Shown: positions 27,170 to 36,894 of the stretch, piece by piece
Numbering within the stretch: position 1 is the first letter of the stretch
Layout of the letters: every line of letters begins with the position of its first letter
Assembly: GCF_000797515.1 (NCBI RefSeq)
Contig: NZ_JSBN01000043.1
Location: forward strand, 1-64,000
Reading direction: 5' to 3'
Source of the DNA: Sphingomonas sp. Ant H11
Lineage (GTDB): Bacteria > Pseudomonadota > Alphaproteobacteria > Sphingomonadales > Sphingomonadaceae
DNA: 64,000 bases
The notes under the pieces: model-generated
Database searches by the model: none
What the model was told of the DNA's origin: nothing
Seen by the model: the letters and a program-made list of their open reading frames with translations, nothing else
Translations under genes and position numbers: made by a program

Positions 27170-29296
27170 TTACTCGACCGGCTTGACCGTCAGCCCCGTC
27201 CACTTCGCCGCGAACGCCCAGGCGTCGGCGGTTTCGGCGATCACCTTGTCGGTCGGCTTGCCCGAGCCATGGCCTGCGCGCGTCTCGATCCGCACCAGCC
27301 GCGGCTTCGGCCCCAGATCGAGCGATTGCAGCATCGCAGTATATTTGAAGGTATGCCCCGGCACGACGCGGTCGTCGGTATCGGCGGTCTCGGCCAGGAT
27401 CGCCGGGTACGCCTTGCCCGCGCGGATATTGTGATAGGGCGAATAGGCGTAGAGCGTCTTGAAATCGGCTTCCTTCGAGGGATAGCCATAGTCATCGACC
27501 CAATAGCGCCCGGCGGTGAAGCGGTCGAAGCGCAGCATATCCATCACGCCCACTGCGGGCAGCGCCGCCGCGAACAGGTCCGGCCGCTGATTGGTCACCG
27601 CGCCCACCAGCAAGCCGCCATTCGATCCGCCCTGGATGGCAAGCTGGTCCGTACCGGTTATGCCTTGCGCCTTCAGATATTCGCCCGCGGCGATGAAGTC
27701 GTCGAACACATTCTGCTTGTTGGCCAGGCGACCGCCATCGTGCCACGCCTTGCCATATTCGCCACCGCCGCGAATGTTCGCGACCGCCAGCACCCCGCCC
27801 TGCTCCAGCCACGCCAGCCGCGTCGCCGAGAACGCTGGCGTCACCGAAATGTTGAAGCCGCCATAAGCGTAGAGCAGCGTCGGGGCCGGTCCGGTGACAT
27901 CACTGCGCCGGACGATGAACATCGGCACCTGCGTGCCGTCCTTCGACGCGTAGAAGCGCTGCTCGACCGTGTAACGCGCCGGATCGAACGCCACCTTCGG
28001 CGCGGCCCATGGCGTCGCCTGCCCGGTGGTCACGTCATAGCGATAGATCGTCGTCGGCGTGGCGAAGCTGGTGAAGGCAAAGAAGGTCTCGGGATCGCCC
28101 TCCTCGCCGCCAAAGCCCCCGGCCGCGCCGATGCCAGGCAGCGGCACTACGCCATCTGGCTTGCCCTCCAGCGTGTAGCGGCGAATCTCGCTCTTCACGT
28201 CGGCGAGGTAGGACACCAGCAACTTACCACCGACCAGCGAGGCACCGGCGAGCACATCCTTGCCCTGCGCCACGAGTTCCTGCTCGGGCACTTCGGCCGA
28301 GCGCGCGTAAAGATTGGTCGCGACGATCCGGCCGCGCGGCGCATTCTTGTTGGTCACCCAATAGAAATTCCCGCCGACATTGCCCGCCAGGCTCCACTCA
28401 TAGTCCAGCCCCTTGAAGATCGTGCGCGGCACCGGCGTGGGCGCGGTCAGATCGATGACGGTGATCTGATAGCGGTTGTCGGTGCCTTCATGCGTCGTGA
28501 TGACCAGCCATTTGCCGTCATCGGTCACTTGCGCGGTGTGGCCGAGCTTGGGGCTCTCGGGCGTGGCGTAGATCAGCGGGTCGGCCGCCTGCGCGGTGCC
28601 GAGCTTGTGGAAGTAGATTTGCTGGTTCTCGTTCAGCGCCTGGAACTTCGCCCCCGCCGCCGGTGCTGCGAAGCGCGAATAATAGAAGCCCGAGCCATCC
28701 TTAGCCCAGGCCAGGCCGGAGAATTTCACCCACTCGATCGTGTCCGAAACCGCTCCGGTGGCCACGTCGAGGACCTTGACCGTGCGCCAGTCGGTGCCGC
28801 CATCCTGCACCGCATAAGCGAGCTTCTTGCCGTCCTCGGACGGGCTCCACTCGGCGAGCGCGGTCGCGCCGTCATTCGACCAGCCATTGGGGTCGATCAA
28901 CACCCGCCCGGCACCGTCAACGCTGTCGCGCACATACAGTACCGCCTGGTTCTGCAGGCCGCTATTGTGGGTATAGAAATAGTGGCCGCCCTTCTTCACC
29001 GGCACGCCGAAACGCTCATAATCGAGCAATGTCTTCAACCGCGCCGCAAAGATGTCGCGGCCGGGCAGCGTCGCCAGATAGGCGTTGGTGACGGCATTCT
29101 CGTCCGCCACCCATTTCGCGACCTCGGCATCGGTGCGCACATCGTTTTCGAGCCAGCGATACGGATCGGCGACCTTCACGCCGAACTGTTCGTCGGTCTG
29201 GGTCACGCGGCGGGTTTCGGGATATTGCATGGTCTGGGCCTGTAGTTGCGCGGGAGCCGCGAGAACGAGAGCGATCAGCGGCAGGGTTAAGCGCAT
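27170..29296 (-). CDS. Prolyl oligopeptidase family serine peptidase (S9A)
   Basis: A 708-residue peptidase with a signal peptide (about residues 1-21), an N-terminal seven-bladed propeller domain beginning VADPYRWLEND, and a C-terminal alpha/beta hydrolase. The nucleophile is in GGSNGGLLVG, the acid in ADTDDRVVPGHT and the His in AGHGSGKPTDK. It cleaves short peptides after proline, probably in the periplasm. The ATG at 29296 gives the better signal peptide. It lies just past the terminator of the ribosomal cluster. Confidence 0.93.
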   Translation of the reverse strand: MRLTLPLIALVLAAPAQLQAQTMQYPETRRVTQTDEQFGVKVADPYRWLENDVRTDAEVAKWVADENAVTNAYLATLPGRDIFAARLKTLLDYERFGVPVKKGGHYFYTHNSGLQNQAVLYVRDSVDGAGRVLIDPNGWSNDGATALAEWSPSEDGKKLAYAVQDGGTDWRTVKVLDVATGAVSDTIEWVKFSGLAWAKDGSGFYYSRFAAPAAGAKFQALNENQQIYFHKLGTAQAADPLIYATPESPKLGHTAQVTDDGKWLVITTHEGTDNRYQITVIDLTAPTPVPRTIFKGLDYEWSLAGNVGGNFYWVTNKNAPRGRIVATNLYARSAEVPEQELVAQGKDVLAGASLVGGKLLVSYLADVKSEIRRYTLEGKPDGVVPLPGIGAAGGFGGEEGDPETFFAFTSFATPTTIYRYDVTTGQATPWAAPKVAFDPARYTVEQRFYASKDGTQVPMFIVRRSDVTGPAPTLLYAYGGFNISVTPAFSATRLAWLEQGGVLAVANIRGGGEYGKAWHDGGRLANKQNVFDDFIAAGEYLKAQGITGTDQLAIQGGSNGGLLVGAVTNQRPDLFAAALPAVGVMDMLRFDRFTAGRYWVDDYGYPSKEADFKTLYAYSPYHNIRAGKAYPAILAETADTDDRVVPGHTFKYTAMLQSLDLGPKPRLVRIETRAGHGSGKPTDKVIAETADAWAFAAKWTGLTVKPVE

Positions 29297-29312
29297 GTAG
29301 GGCTCCAAAACG

Positions 29313-29346
29313 AAAAAAGGAGCCGCACTCTACCGAGTGCGGCTCC
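29313..29346 (-). terminator. Rho-independent terminator after rplQ
   Basis: Perfect 12-bp stem (GGAGCCGCACTC/GAGTGCGGCTCC, 29319-29330 and 29335-29346) with a TACC loop. Read on the minus strand it is followed by six T. It ends the alpha operon 123 bases after rplQ and lies only 17 bases before the peptidase ATG. Confidence 0.88.
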
Positions 29347-29468
29347 TTTCTCAATCTCTTGATCGCATCACCCGCTACATCCGCGTCGTGGCGAAGCCAC
29401 GCCGTCGAACGGCGCTTTATGCGCCGTCGGCCGGACGAGGCGAAAAGCGGTGCTTAGCTACGCTAAGC

Positions 29469-29891
29469 TCATGCCGCCTCGTCATACTCACCGTCATTCA
29501 GCACCGGGCCCGAATCCTGGCCCTTGGCGCTGACGTCGCGGTCGACGAATTCGATGATCGCCATCGGCGATGCGTCCGACAAGCGGATGCCGGCCTTGAT
29601 GATGCGGGTGTAGCCGCCGTTACGATCGGCATAGCGCGTCGCCAGAACGTCGAACAGCTTAACCAGCTGCGCATCGTCGAGCAGCCGGGCGTGCGCCAGG
29701 CGACGGTTGGACAGGCCACCCTTCTTCGCCAGCGTGATCAGCTTTTCAACGTAAGGACGCAGTTCCTTCGCCTTGGCGACGGTGGTGGTGATCTGCTCGT
29801 GCTTGATGAGGGCAGCGGACATGTTGCGGAACAACGCAATGCGATGTGCCGAGGTACGCTGCAGTTTACGACCGCCTACGCGATGACGCAT
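29469..29891 (-). CDS. rplQ: 50S ribosomal protein L17
   Basis: L17 lies near the peptide exit tunnel of the large subunit. The 140-residue protein has the family N-terminus [17 protein letters not shown] and core [20 protein letters not shown]. An acidic C-terminal tail (about residues 120-140) extends beyond the core, as in many Alphaproteobacteria. Last gene of the alpha operon, separated from rpoA by 171 bases that contain a repeat element. Confidence 0.97.
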   Translation of the reverse strand: MRHRVGGRKLQRTSAHRIALFRNMSAALIKHEQITTTVAKAKELRPYVEKLITLAKKGGLSNRRLAHARLLDDAQLVKLFDVLATRYADRNGGYTRIIKAGIRLSDASPMAIIEFVDRDVSAKGQDSGPVLNDGEYDEAA

Positions 29892-29969
29892 GATAATTTC
29901 CTTCGTTCGTTAAGGGGCCGTTTGACGGAACCCCAGACCAGGTGGGGACGGTTCGCCCACCCAAATGAC

Positions 29970-30058
29970 CGTCACCCCGGCGAAGGCCGGAGCCGTTTCG
30001 TTATGGGGCACTCGCTCCGCACTTGCGCGAGGCAGCCCCGGCTTTCGCCGGGGCGACG
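29970..30058. repeat. Palindromic REP-like element between rpoA and rplQ
   Basis: Outer arms GTCACCCCGGCGAAGGCCGG and CCCCGGCTTTCGCCGGGG (with GCGACG) are complementary apart from small mismatches, giving a long imperfect hairpin. Elements built on this unit are scattered in sphingomonad intergenic regions. Here it lies inside an operon. Confidence 0.65.
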
Positions 30059-30062
30059 TGCC

Positions 30063-31130
30063 TTAGCCCATAATCTCTTGTTCAAGCTTCTTGGCCATCT
30101 CTTCGATGTTCTCAGGCGGCCAGCCCGGGATTTCCATGCCGAGGCGCAGCCCCATCGAGGAGAGCACTTCCTTGATCTCGTTGAGCGACTTGCGGCCGAA
30201 GTTCGGCGTGCGCAGCATCTCGGCTTCGGTCTTCTGGACCAGATCGCCGATATAGATGATGTTGTCGTTCTTGAGGCAGTTGGCCGAGCGCACCGACAGT
30301 TCGAGCTCGTCGACCTTCTTGAGCAGGTAGCGGTTGATCTGCTGCGTGTCGCCAGCGACTTCGCCACCGGTCGCCGCCGGGGCAGCATGGCCGATCGGGG
30401 CTGCGCGCGTGACCGACGAATCATCGAAGTGCACGAACAAAGCGAGCTGGTCCTGCAGAATGCGACCGGCATAGCCAACCGCGTCCTCAGGTGTGATCGT
30501 GCCGTCGGTCTCGACCGTCAGCGTCAGCTTGTCATAATCGAGTTCCTGCCCGACGCGGGTGTTCTCGACCTTGTAGCTGACCTGCTTGACCGGCGAATAC
30601 AGCGCATCGACCGGGATCAGGCCGATCGGCGCATCTGCCGGACGGTTGGCAACCGCTGCGACATAGCCTTTACCGACATCGGCGGTCAGTTCCATGTTCA
30701 GCGTCGCGCCATCGTCGAGGTGGCACAGCACCAGCTGCGGGTTCATCACTTCGATGTCGCCCGAAACCGCAATGTCGCCCGCCTTGACCGGGCCAGGGCC
30801 CGTTGCCGAAAGCTGAAGCCGCTTCGGCCCCTCGCCCTGCATGCGCAGCGCGATTTGCTTCACGTTCAGCACGATGTCGGTTACGTCCTCGCGAACGCCC
30901 GCGAGCGAGGAGAATTCATGCAGAACGTTCTCGATCTTGATCGAGGTGACGGCCGCACCCTGCAGCGAGGACAGCAGCACGCGACGCAGCGCGTTGCCCA
31001 GCGTCAGGCCGAAGCCACGCTCCAGCGGCTCGGCGATGAAGGTCGCCTTGCGCTTGCCGTCTCCGCCGGGCTTCTTTTCGAGGCCGGACGGCTTCTTCAA
31101 TTCCTGCCAGTTCTTTGCATTGACGGACAT
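30063..31130 (-). CDS. rpoA: RNA polymerase subunit alpha
   Basis: The 355-residue alpha subunit nucleates polymerase assembly and contacts activators and UP elements. The N-terminal assembly domain (1-235) carries [20 protein letters not shown] linker leads to the C-terminal DNA-binding domain (about 265-340) with [19 protein letters not shown] and [19 protein letters not shown]. Normal length. Follows rpsK with a 95-base gap. Confidence 0.98.
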   Translation of the reverse strand: MSVNAKNWQELKKPSGLEKKPGGDGKRKATFIAEPLERGFGLTLGNALRRVLLSSLQGAAVTSIKIENVLHEFSSLAGVREDVTDIVLNVKQIALRMQGEGPKRLQLSATGPGPVKAGDIAVSGDIEVMNPQLVLCHLDDGATLNMELTADVGKGYVAAVANRPADAPIGLIPVDALYSPVKQVSYKVENTRVGQELDYDKLTLTVETDGTITPEDAVGYAGRILQDQLALFVHFDDSSVTRAAPIGHAAPAATGGEVAGDTQQINRYLLKKVDELELSVRSANCLKNDNIIYIGDLVQKTEAEMLRTPNFGRKSLNEIKEVLSSMGLRLGMEIPGWPPENIEEMAKKLEQEIMG

Positions 31131-31225
31131 AGGCTATCCCTTGGTTTTGGGCCGGAATGGGGCAATCCCGGCCATATATGAATCGAACCGTGCAGCGCGA
31201 TCAACCGCGCACGGTCGAGACGAAG

Positions 31226-31615
31226 TCAGACGCGACGACGCTTGGACGGGCGGACGCCGTTGTGCGGGATCGAGGTCACGTCGCGGATCGAAGTGATCTG
31301 GAAGCCGACGGCCTGCAATGCGCGCAGCGCCGACTCACGGCCCGAACCGGGGCCCTTCACTTCGACTTCGAGCGTGCGGACGCCATGTTCGGCGGCCTTC
31401 TTGCCGGCGTCTTCCGCTGCGACCTGCGCGGCGTACGGCGTCGACTTGCGCGAGCCCTTGAAGCCCATCGCCCCTGCCGACGACCAGCTGATCGCGTTGC
31501 CCTGGGCATCGGTGATCGTGATCATCGTGTTGTTGAAGCTTGCGTTCACATGGGCAACGCCCGAGGTGATGTTCTTGCGTTCGCGGCGCTTAATGCGCTG
31601 TGGTTCACGTGCCAT
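31226..31615 (-). CDS. rpsK: 30S ribosomal protein S11
   Basis: A 129-residue platform protein of the small subunit that contacts mRNA near the exit site. Family blocks are [39 protein letters not shown] and the basic end [10 protein letters not shown]. It lies 55 bases after rpsM in the usual rpsM-rpsK-rpoA order. Confidence 0.97.
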   Translation of the reverse strand: MAREPQRIKRRERKNITSGVAHVNASFNNTMITITDAQGNAISWSSAGAMGFKGSRKSTPYAAQVAAEDAGKKAAEHGVRTLEVEVKGPGSGRESALRALQAVGFQITSIRDVTSIPHNGVRPSKRRRV

Positions 31616-31670
31616 TGTCTGTCCCTAATCCTTCGTCGAGGAGCGAGCCGCGGTCACCCGCGGCTCAAGC

Positions 31671-32039
31671 TCACTTCTTCTTACCGGCGATCGGCTTGGC
31701 CTTGCCCTTGCGAGTGCGCGCATTGGTATGCGTGCGCTGGCCACGAACCGGCAGGCCCTTGCGATGACGCAGGCCGCGATAGCAGGCCAGATCCATCAGG
31801 CGCTTGATGTTCATCGCAACCTGGCGACGAAGATCACCCTCGACGGTATAGTCGGCGTCGATGGTCTCGCGGATGTGGAGGACTTCCTGGTCGGTCAGGT
31901 CCTGCACGCGCGCGGTCAGCGGGATGCCGAGCTTGGTGACGATTTCCTTGGCCTTGGTGTCGCCAATGCCGTGAATGTAGGTGAGCGCAATAACAACGCG
32001 CTTGTTGGTCGGGATGTTGACCCCGGCGATACGTGCCAT
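31671..32039 (-). CDS. rpsM: 30S ribosomal protein S13
   Basis: A 122-residue small-subunit head protein that contacts the P-site tRNA and bridges to the 50S subunit. The start [20 protein letters not shown] at ATG 32039 is the family N-terminus; seven extra residues upstream are not conserved. The C-terminus [19 protein letters not shown] is the tRNA-contacting tail. First ribosomal gene after the two-component insertion. No rpmJ lies beside it. Confidence 0.97.
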   Translation of the reverse strand: MARIAGVNIPTNKRVVIALTYIHGIGDTKAKEIVTKLGIPLTARVQDLTDQEVLHIRETIDADYTVEGDLRRQVAMNIKRLMDLACYRGLRHRKGLPVRGQRTHTNARTRKGKAKPIAGKKK

Positions 32040-32205
32040 GAACTTGTTCTCCTGCTCCACAGGGTGCGCATGGCTGCGGACCCCATCTCATCGCGTTGCC
32101 TACCGTAACGCACGACACCGGCGAGCGCAAACATGCGCCGCCGGAGACCGGTGTTTCGGAATGGAAGTGCGTTAAGACCCGACTCACCTGCTGTCAAGCG
32201 CCCGA

Positions 32206-33581
32206 TCACGCCGTCAGTGGGATGACGATCGCCACGATCAGGCCGGGCGCGTGGTCGCCCAGTTCCAGACGCCCGCCATGCAGCCGGCGACCGCCTCGAC
32301 CAGCGCCATGCCGAGCCCCGCCCCCGGCACACTGCGCGCGACATCCAGCCGCCCGAACCGACGCAGCGCCTGCGCACGGTCAGCCTCGGCGATGCCTGGG
32401 CCGCGATCGGCAACCTGAAAGCGCGCTTCGTCCGGACCGATCACCAGCCCGAGCCGGATCTCCCCACCCTGTGCCGCATGGCGCAGTGCATTGTCGATCA
32501 AATTGGCGATCGCCTGCGTCATCAACTCGCGGTGCAGCACGATCTGCGGCGGGTGCGCCTCAATCCCGACCTCGAACCGCATGCCGGAATCTTCGATCAC
32601 CGGGCCGTAAAGCTCGGCAATCTCCTCCATCAACGCGGCCGGGTCGATCGGTGCCAGACGGTCGCGCGGGACCGATTCGGCGCGCGTGATCTCGATCATC
32701 GTCGACAGCATCCGCATCACCAGATCGGTCTCGATCAGCAGCCCGCCCATCGCCGCCTCGCGCTGTGCCGGATCGGCCTGCAGCACCGCCACCTCGGCCT
32801 TGGCGCGCAACCGCGCGAGCGGAGACCGCAAATCGTGCGCCAGGCCATCGGTGACGATCCGCAATTCGGTCATCAGCCGTTCGGTCTTGTCGAGCATCGC
32901 GTTGAGCCGTGTCGCCAGTCGGTCGAACGCGTCGCCACCCCCCGGATGCCCGGCCGCCGGATTGACCACGCGGCGCGACAGGTCGCCGCTGGCCACCCCT
33001 TCGATCACATCGGCAACCCGGTCAAGCCGCCGCCCGACATAGCGGGTCACAATCAGCCCGCCGCCAATGCCAAGAGCCAGCGACAGCAGCATCGCCGCAG
33101 CAAGCGCGCGCTCGATCCCCTGTTGTTCCTGCTCCCAATCGTCGAGCAAGCGCCCGCTGACCAATCGGTACGGGCCGACCTCGCGCACCGCATACCCCGC
33201 CTCGCGCTCCAGCCACGGGCTTGAATCCCCCATGCGTCCGATGCGGAAGATGGTGGGTGCCGGTGCCCCGCTGCCGACGATCGCCGGGCCGATGCCAGCA
33301 ACGCGCCGCCCATCAGCAGCGATCACCGCGACGATGCGCGAACGATCTCCATTTGCGCGCCCCTCGTCGATCGTCCGCGCCAGCGCGGGGAGGCCGCCGG
33401 CGCGATAGATCGCCACCAGCCCCTCCGATTCCTCGACAGTATCGCGGCGCAACTCGTCGATCGCCTGGTCGCGGACAAGCTTCCAGACGAACGCCACCAG
33501 TGCGACATTGGAGGTGAGCCCCAGCAGAATTGCCAGCAGCGCAATACGCGCGGTTACCGACAGGCGGGACGACAGGGAAAT
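32206..33581 (-). CDS. Sensor histidine kinase (frameshifted near end)
   Basis: Membrane sensor kinase, 458 residues when corrected. Segments: membrane helix 1 near LLAILLGLTSNVALVAFVW, a periplasmic loop of about 125 residues, helix 2 (AAAMLLSLALGIGGGLIV), HAMP, the H box GLAHDLRSPLARLRAK, the N box NLIDNALRHA and the G1 box DRGPGIAEAD. The frame breaks near 32283; one added base restores GLHGGRLELGDHAPG and a stop at 32206. As written the last residues are wrong and stop at 32238. No ATG, GTG or TTG fits the start next to the regulator's stop, so the N-terminus is uncertain. Ligand unknown. Confidence 0.83.
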
Positions 33582-33583
33582 GG

Positions 33584-34284
33584 CTATGGCTCGACCGAGA
33601 GCCGATACCCGGCCCCACGCACGGTGTGCAGGATCGGCGCGGCGAAGCCCTCCTCGAGCTTGCGACGCAACCGCCCGATATGCACATCGACCACGTTCGA
33701 TCCGGGATCGAAATGATAGTTCCAGATCTTCTCCAACATCATCGTGCGCGTGACCACTTGTCCGGCATGGCGCGCGAGATATTCGAGGAGATTGAATTCG
33801 CGCGCGCAAGCTGAATTGGCCGCCCCGCGCGGGCGACTGTGCGCCCGAGCAAGTCGATTTCCAGATCACCGACTGACAAGCGCGTCGCCTGCCCCTCCCC
33901 CGCACCACGATCGACGCGGCGGAAGATCGCATCGATGCGCGCGGTCAGCTCGGCGAAGGAAAACGGCTTCACCAAATAATCGTCGGCACCGGCATTCAAT
34001 CCGTCGATCCGGTCGTCGACAGTCCCCAACGCTGAGAGAATCAAGGTCGGCGTGCGCACCCCGGCCGCGCGAATCGCGCCGAGCATCGCAATGCCGTTCA
34101 GCCCCGGCAACATGCGATCGGCGATGATGAGATCGAAAATGCCCTCGCTCGCCAGAAACAATCCGTCGCGCCCATCGGAGCAGGATTCGACCGCAAAGCC
34201 CGCCTCGCTCAAGCCCTTGGCGAGATAGGCGGAGGTGGAGCTATCGTCCTCAACGATCAGAATCTTGCGGGTCACAGGCGGCAT
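33584..34284 (-). CDS. OmpR/PhoB-type response regulator (frameshifted)
   Basis: 233 residues when corrected. The receiver domain (ILIVEDDSSTSAYLAKG, phosphorylated Asp in LIIADRMLPG, Lys in DDYLVKPFSFAEL) is intact. The winged-helix output domain changes frame in a GCGCGC tract near 33799-33808; one missing base restores AREFNLLEYLARHAGQVVT and the end IGRLRRKLEEGF to the stop at 33584. As written the protein ends at 33739 without DNA-binding ability. The gene directly precedes the kinase, so they form a pair. ATG 34284 or GTG 34275 may be the start. Confidence 0.87.
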
Positions 34285-34317
34285 TCCGGGCGGTTTCCTC
34301 GTGCCTAGAATGAAATG

Positions 34318-34376
34318 AGGCCGACGGAAAGCATGCCTTCCGCCGGCCAACGACACTCCCGGGAGTGCGAGTGTCG
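34318..34376. repeat. Hairpins between adk and the response regulator
   Basis: Two adjacent dyads: an imperfect GGCCGACGGAAAG/CTTCCGCCGGCC at 34318-34347, and CGACACTC/GAGTGTCG (34351-34358, 34369-34376) enclosing CACTCCCGGGAGTG. They lie in a 252-base gap downstream of adk and upstream of the regulator, so they may terminate adk transcription or sit in the regulator's leader. No T run follows. Confidence 0.45.
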
Positions 34377-34536
34377 ATCTCGTGAATACATTTCCGGCCA
34401 GCGTGCATGGCCTGCGCCCTTCATGCGCCGGTCGCGTATCCAACGCGATGACGCTGAGGTGACGAAAATGTCATTCGCCCGAGAAACGCCTCACGCACCG
34501 CCAGCGTGAGCCCGCATTGTCTTTTGAGCCAACCGA

Positions 34537-35187
34537 TCAGCCAGCGTCGAGAATCGCCTCGATTGCGCCCGTCACATCGGCAATGTCGCCCATGCCATCG
34601 ACCCGCGCGAGCAACCCGCGCGCCTGGTAGATCGGGATGATCGGCTCGGTCTTGGCGCGATATTCGGCCATGCGCGTGCGCACGGTTTCCTCATTATCGT
34701 CGGGTCGGCGTTTGAATTCATGCCCGCCGCACACGTCGCACGTGCCCGCGATCTTGGGCTGTTTGAAGCTGTCGTGATAGCCCGCACCACAGGTGGCGCA
34801 GGTATAACGACCAACGATCCGCGCGACGAGCGCATCCTCGTTCACGTCGAGTTCGATCACGGTGTCGAGCTTGCGGCCATGCTGGGCAAGGATCGTATCG
34901 AGCGATTCGACCTGGGCCGCGGTCCGCGGATATCCGTCGAAGATCGTGCCTTGCTCGGGCGAGAGCGTGCCAAGCTTGTCATCGATCAACGCGGAAACGA
35001 TCTCGTCGGATACGAGCGCGCCCGAATCCATCACCGCCGCAACCTGATGGCCGAGCGGCGTGTCGGCCTTGCGCGCGGCGCGCAGCATGTCGCCGGTCGA
35101 AAGCTGGATCATACCGCGATCCGCCTCGAGATGGCTGGCCTGGGTGCCCTTGCCGGCTCCCGGCGGCCCCAACAGGATGATGTTCAA
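34537..35187 (-). CDS. adk: Adenylate kinase
   Basis: Interconverts ATP, ADP and AMP. The 216-residue long-form enzyme has the P-loop GPPGAGKGTQ (7-16), the AMP site STGDMLRAA, GYPRTAAQ, and a LID with two CxxC pairs (CATCGAGYH and CDVCGG), which suggests a structural zinc as in several Gram-negative and Gram-positive enzymes. Usual position directly after secY. Confidence 0.97.
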   Translation of the reverse strand: MNIILLGPPGAGKGTQASHLEADRGMIQLSTGDMLRAARKADTPLGHQVAAVMDSGALVSDEIVSALIDDKLGTLSPEQGTIFDGYPRTAAQVESLDTILAQHGRKLDTVIELDVNEDALVARIVGRYTCATCGAGYHDSFKQPKIAGTCDVCGGHEFKRRPDDNEETVRTRMAEYRAKTEPIIPIYQARGLLARVDGMGDIADVTGAIEAILDAG

Positions 35188-35227
35188 TACGCTCTCCCCA
35201 ATCGCCGTGGCGACTCGCGTCCCGCTT

Positions 35228-36580
35228 TTAGCGGAGACGCCCGCCCTTCAGCTTCGCCTTCTTGATCAGATCGCCATATTGATGCGCAAGCAAATGGCTC
35301 TGAATCTGCGTCACCGTATCCATTGTTACGTTGACCACGATCAGCAAGCTAGTGCCACCAAGGTAGAAGGGAATCGACAGCGCCGACACCAGATATTCCG
35401 GCAACAGGCAGATGATCGCCAGATACCCGGCACCGATCACGGTGATACGCGTCAGCACATAGTCGAAATACGCCTCGGTGTTCTTGCCCGGGCGGATGCC
35501 GGGGATGAAGCCGCCATAGCGCTTGAGATTGTCGGCGGTCTCTTCCGGGTTGAACACCACGGCGGTGTAGAAGAACGAGAAGAAGACGATGCCCGCGCCG
35601 TAGAGCAGCATGTACACCAGCGACCCATGCTGCAGATATTGGTTGAGCCCGATGACGACATCGCCCCACCAGGTTTCCTTGCCGCCCGTCGGCTGTTTGC
35701 CCGCAAGCTGCATCACCGTCAGCGGCATCAGCAGCAGCGACGAGGCGAAAATCGGCGGGATCACGCCTGCCGTGTTGATCTTGAGCGGCAAATGGCTGCG
35801 ATCGGCCTGCATGCCGCGCTGCGTTTGGCGCTTCGGGTATTGGATCAGGATGCGGCGCTGCGCGCGCTCCATGAAGCAGATGAACAGGATCAGGCCCGCC
35901 ACCGCGACGATGATGCCGAGGATCTTGAACCCATCGAGGTTCCCCGCGCGGCCGCCCTCGGCCAGCGTGTAGAGCGTCGTCGGCAAGTTCGCGACGATAC
36001 CGGCCATGATGATCAGCGACATGCCGTTGCCGATGCCGCGACTGGTGATCTGCTCACCGATCCACATCAAGAACATGGTGCCGCCGACTAGGCTGACGAT
36101 CGAGCCGATGATGAACATCGGGCCGGGGTTCACGACGACGCCCTGGCTTTCGAAGCCGAGCGTCAGGAAATAGCCCTGGATGATGGTCAGCGCGACGGTG
36201 CCGTAGCGCGTATATTGGTTGAGCCGCTTGCGCCCGCTCTCGCCTTCCTTCTTGATCGCGGCGAGCGTCGGCGACAGCGAGGTCGCGAGCTGCACTACGA
36301 TCGAGGCGGTGATGTAGGGCGTGACGCCCAAAGCGATCAAGCTGGCGCGCTTGAGCGAACCACCCGAGAACGCGTTGAAGAAATCGAGCACGCCACCGCT
36401 GGTACGGCTGGCCAGTTCGGTCAGCGCAGTCGGATCGATCCCCGGCAGCGGCACATAGCTGAGCAGGCGGAAAACGATCAAAGCGCCGATGGTAAACCAC
36501 AGCCGCTTCTTGAGGTCGGTCGCCTGTGCGAATTTCGACAGGCTGATGCTGGAAGCCATCTGGTCGGCTGCGGATGCCAT
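35228..36580 (-). CDS. secY: Preprotein translocase subunit SecY
   Basis: The 450-residue pore subunit of the Sec translocon, with ten membrane helices. Conserved features include the N-terminal RLWFTIGALIVFRLLSYVPL, the plug helix GGVLDFFNAFSGG, the cytoplasmic loop C5 GIGNGMSLIIMAGIVANLP and PIIFASSLLLMP-like PPIFASSLLLMPL. It is separated from rplO by 314 bases with strong hairpins, so it may have its own promoter. Confidence 0.98.
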   Translation of the reverse strand: MASAADQMASSISLSKFAQATDLKKRLWFTIGALIVFRLLSYVPLPGIDPTALTELASRTSGGVLDFFNAFSGGSLKRASLIALGVTPYITASIVVQLATSLSPTLAAIKKEGESGRKRLNQYTRYGTVALTIIQGYFLTLGFESQGVVVNPGPMFIIGSIVSLVGGTMFLMWIGEQITSRGIGNGMSLIIMAGIVANLPTTLYTLAEGGRAGNLDGFKILGIIVAVAGLILFICFMERAQRRILIQYPKRQTQRGMQADRSHLPLKINTAGVIPPIFASSLLLMPLTVMQLAGKQPTGGKETWWGDVVIGLNQYLQHGSLVYMLLYGAGIVFFSFFYTAVVFNPEETADNLKRYGGFIPGIRPGKNTEAYFDYVLTRITVIGAGYLAIICLLPEYLVSALSIPFYLGGTSLLIVVNVTMDTVTQIQSHLLAHQYGDLIKKAKLKGGRLR

Positions 36581-36894
36581 GTGCGTCTATCGTCCTGGAT
36601 GCAGTAGCGGCGGAAACAAAAAGGGCGGGAAACGTTTTACCGCCCCGCCGCTCATATAGGGGCCCAAGCGGGCTTGTCTAATGGGTTGCGCGAAGAGATC
36701 GCGCTAACCTACCCCTATCCGTTCGTTTCGAGCCTAGTCGAGAAACCCCGCGCAGCGCCTGATACCTGTTTCTCGACTTCGCTCGAAACGAACGGAGGGA
36801 GCGACAGAGCGCGTCTAGAAGCCGAGATCCCTTAAACGATTTGTCCCGAACAGCGGGGTCGCTGTTCGGGACAAAGAGTATCAGATCGTCCGGC
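36581..36894. other. rplO-secY intergenic region with two inverted repeats
   Basis: 314 bases inside what is usually a tight operon. It holds a 28-base-arm inverted repeat at 36719-36746/36768-36795 (outer arms CCGTTCGTTTCGAGC and GCTCGAAACGAACGG) and a hairpin at 36840-36875. No gene seen. Confidence 0.6.
36840..36875 (-). terminator. Hairpin downstream of rplO
   Basis: Perfect 15-bp stem TTTGTCCCGAACAGC/GCTGTTCGGGACAAA with a six-base loop, 20 bases after the rplO stop on the minus strand. The following bases (TCGTTTAAG) are not a clean T run, so it could be a partial terminator, an attenuator or an RNA-processing site. Confidence 0.5.

Noticed and set aside
28722-28736. A 14-base match to the guaA 3' end (CCCACTCGATCGTG) as a second attachment site
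   Set aside because: It lies in the prolyl oligopeptidase gene where the protein also reads Thr-Ile-Glu-Trp; the match stops at once on both sides and the place is chromosomal. Chance from codon use.
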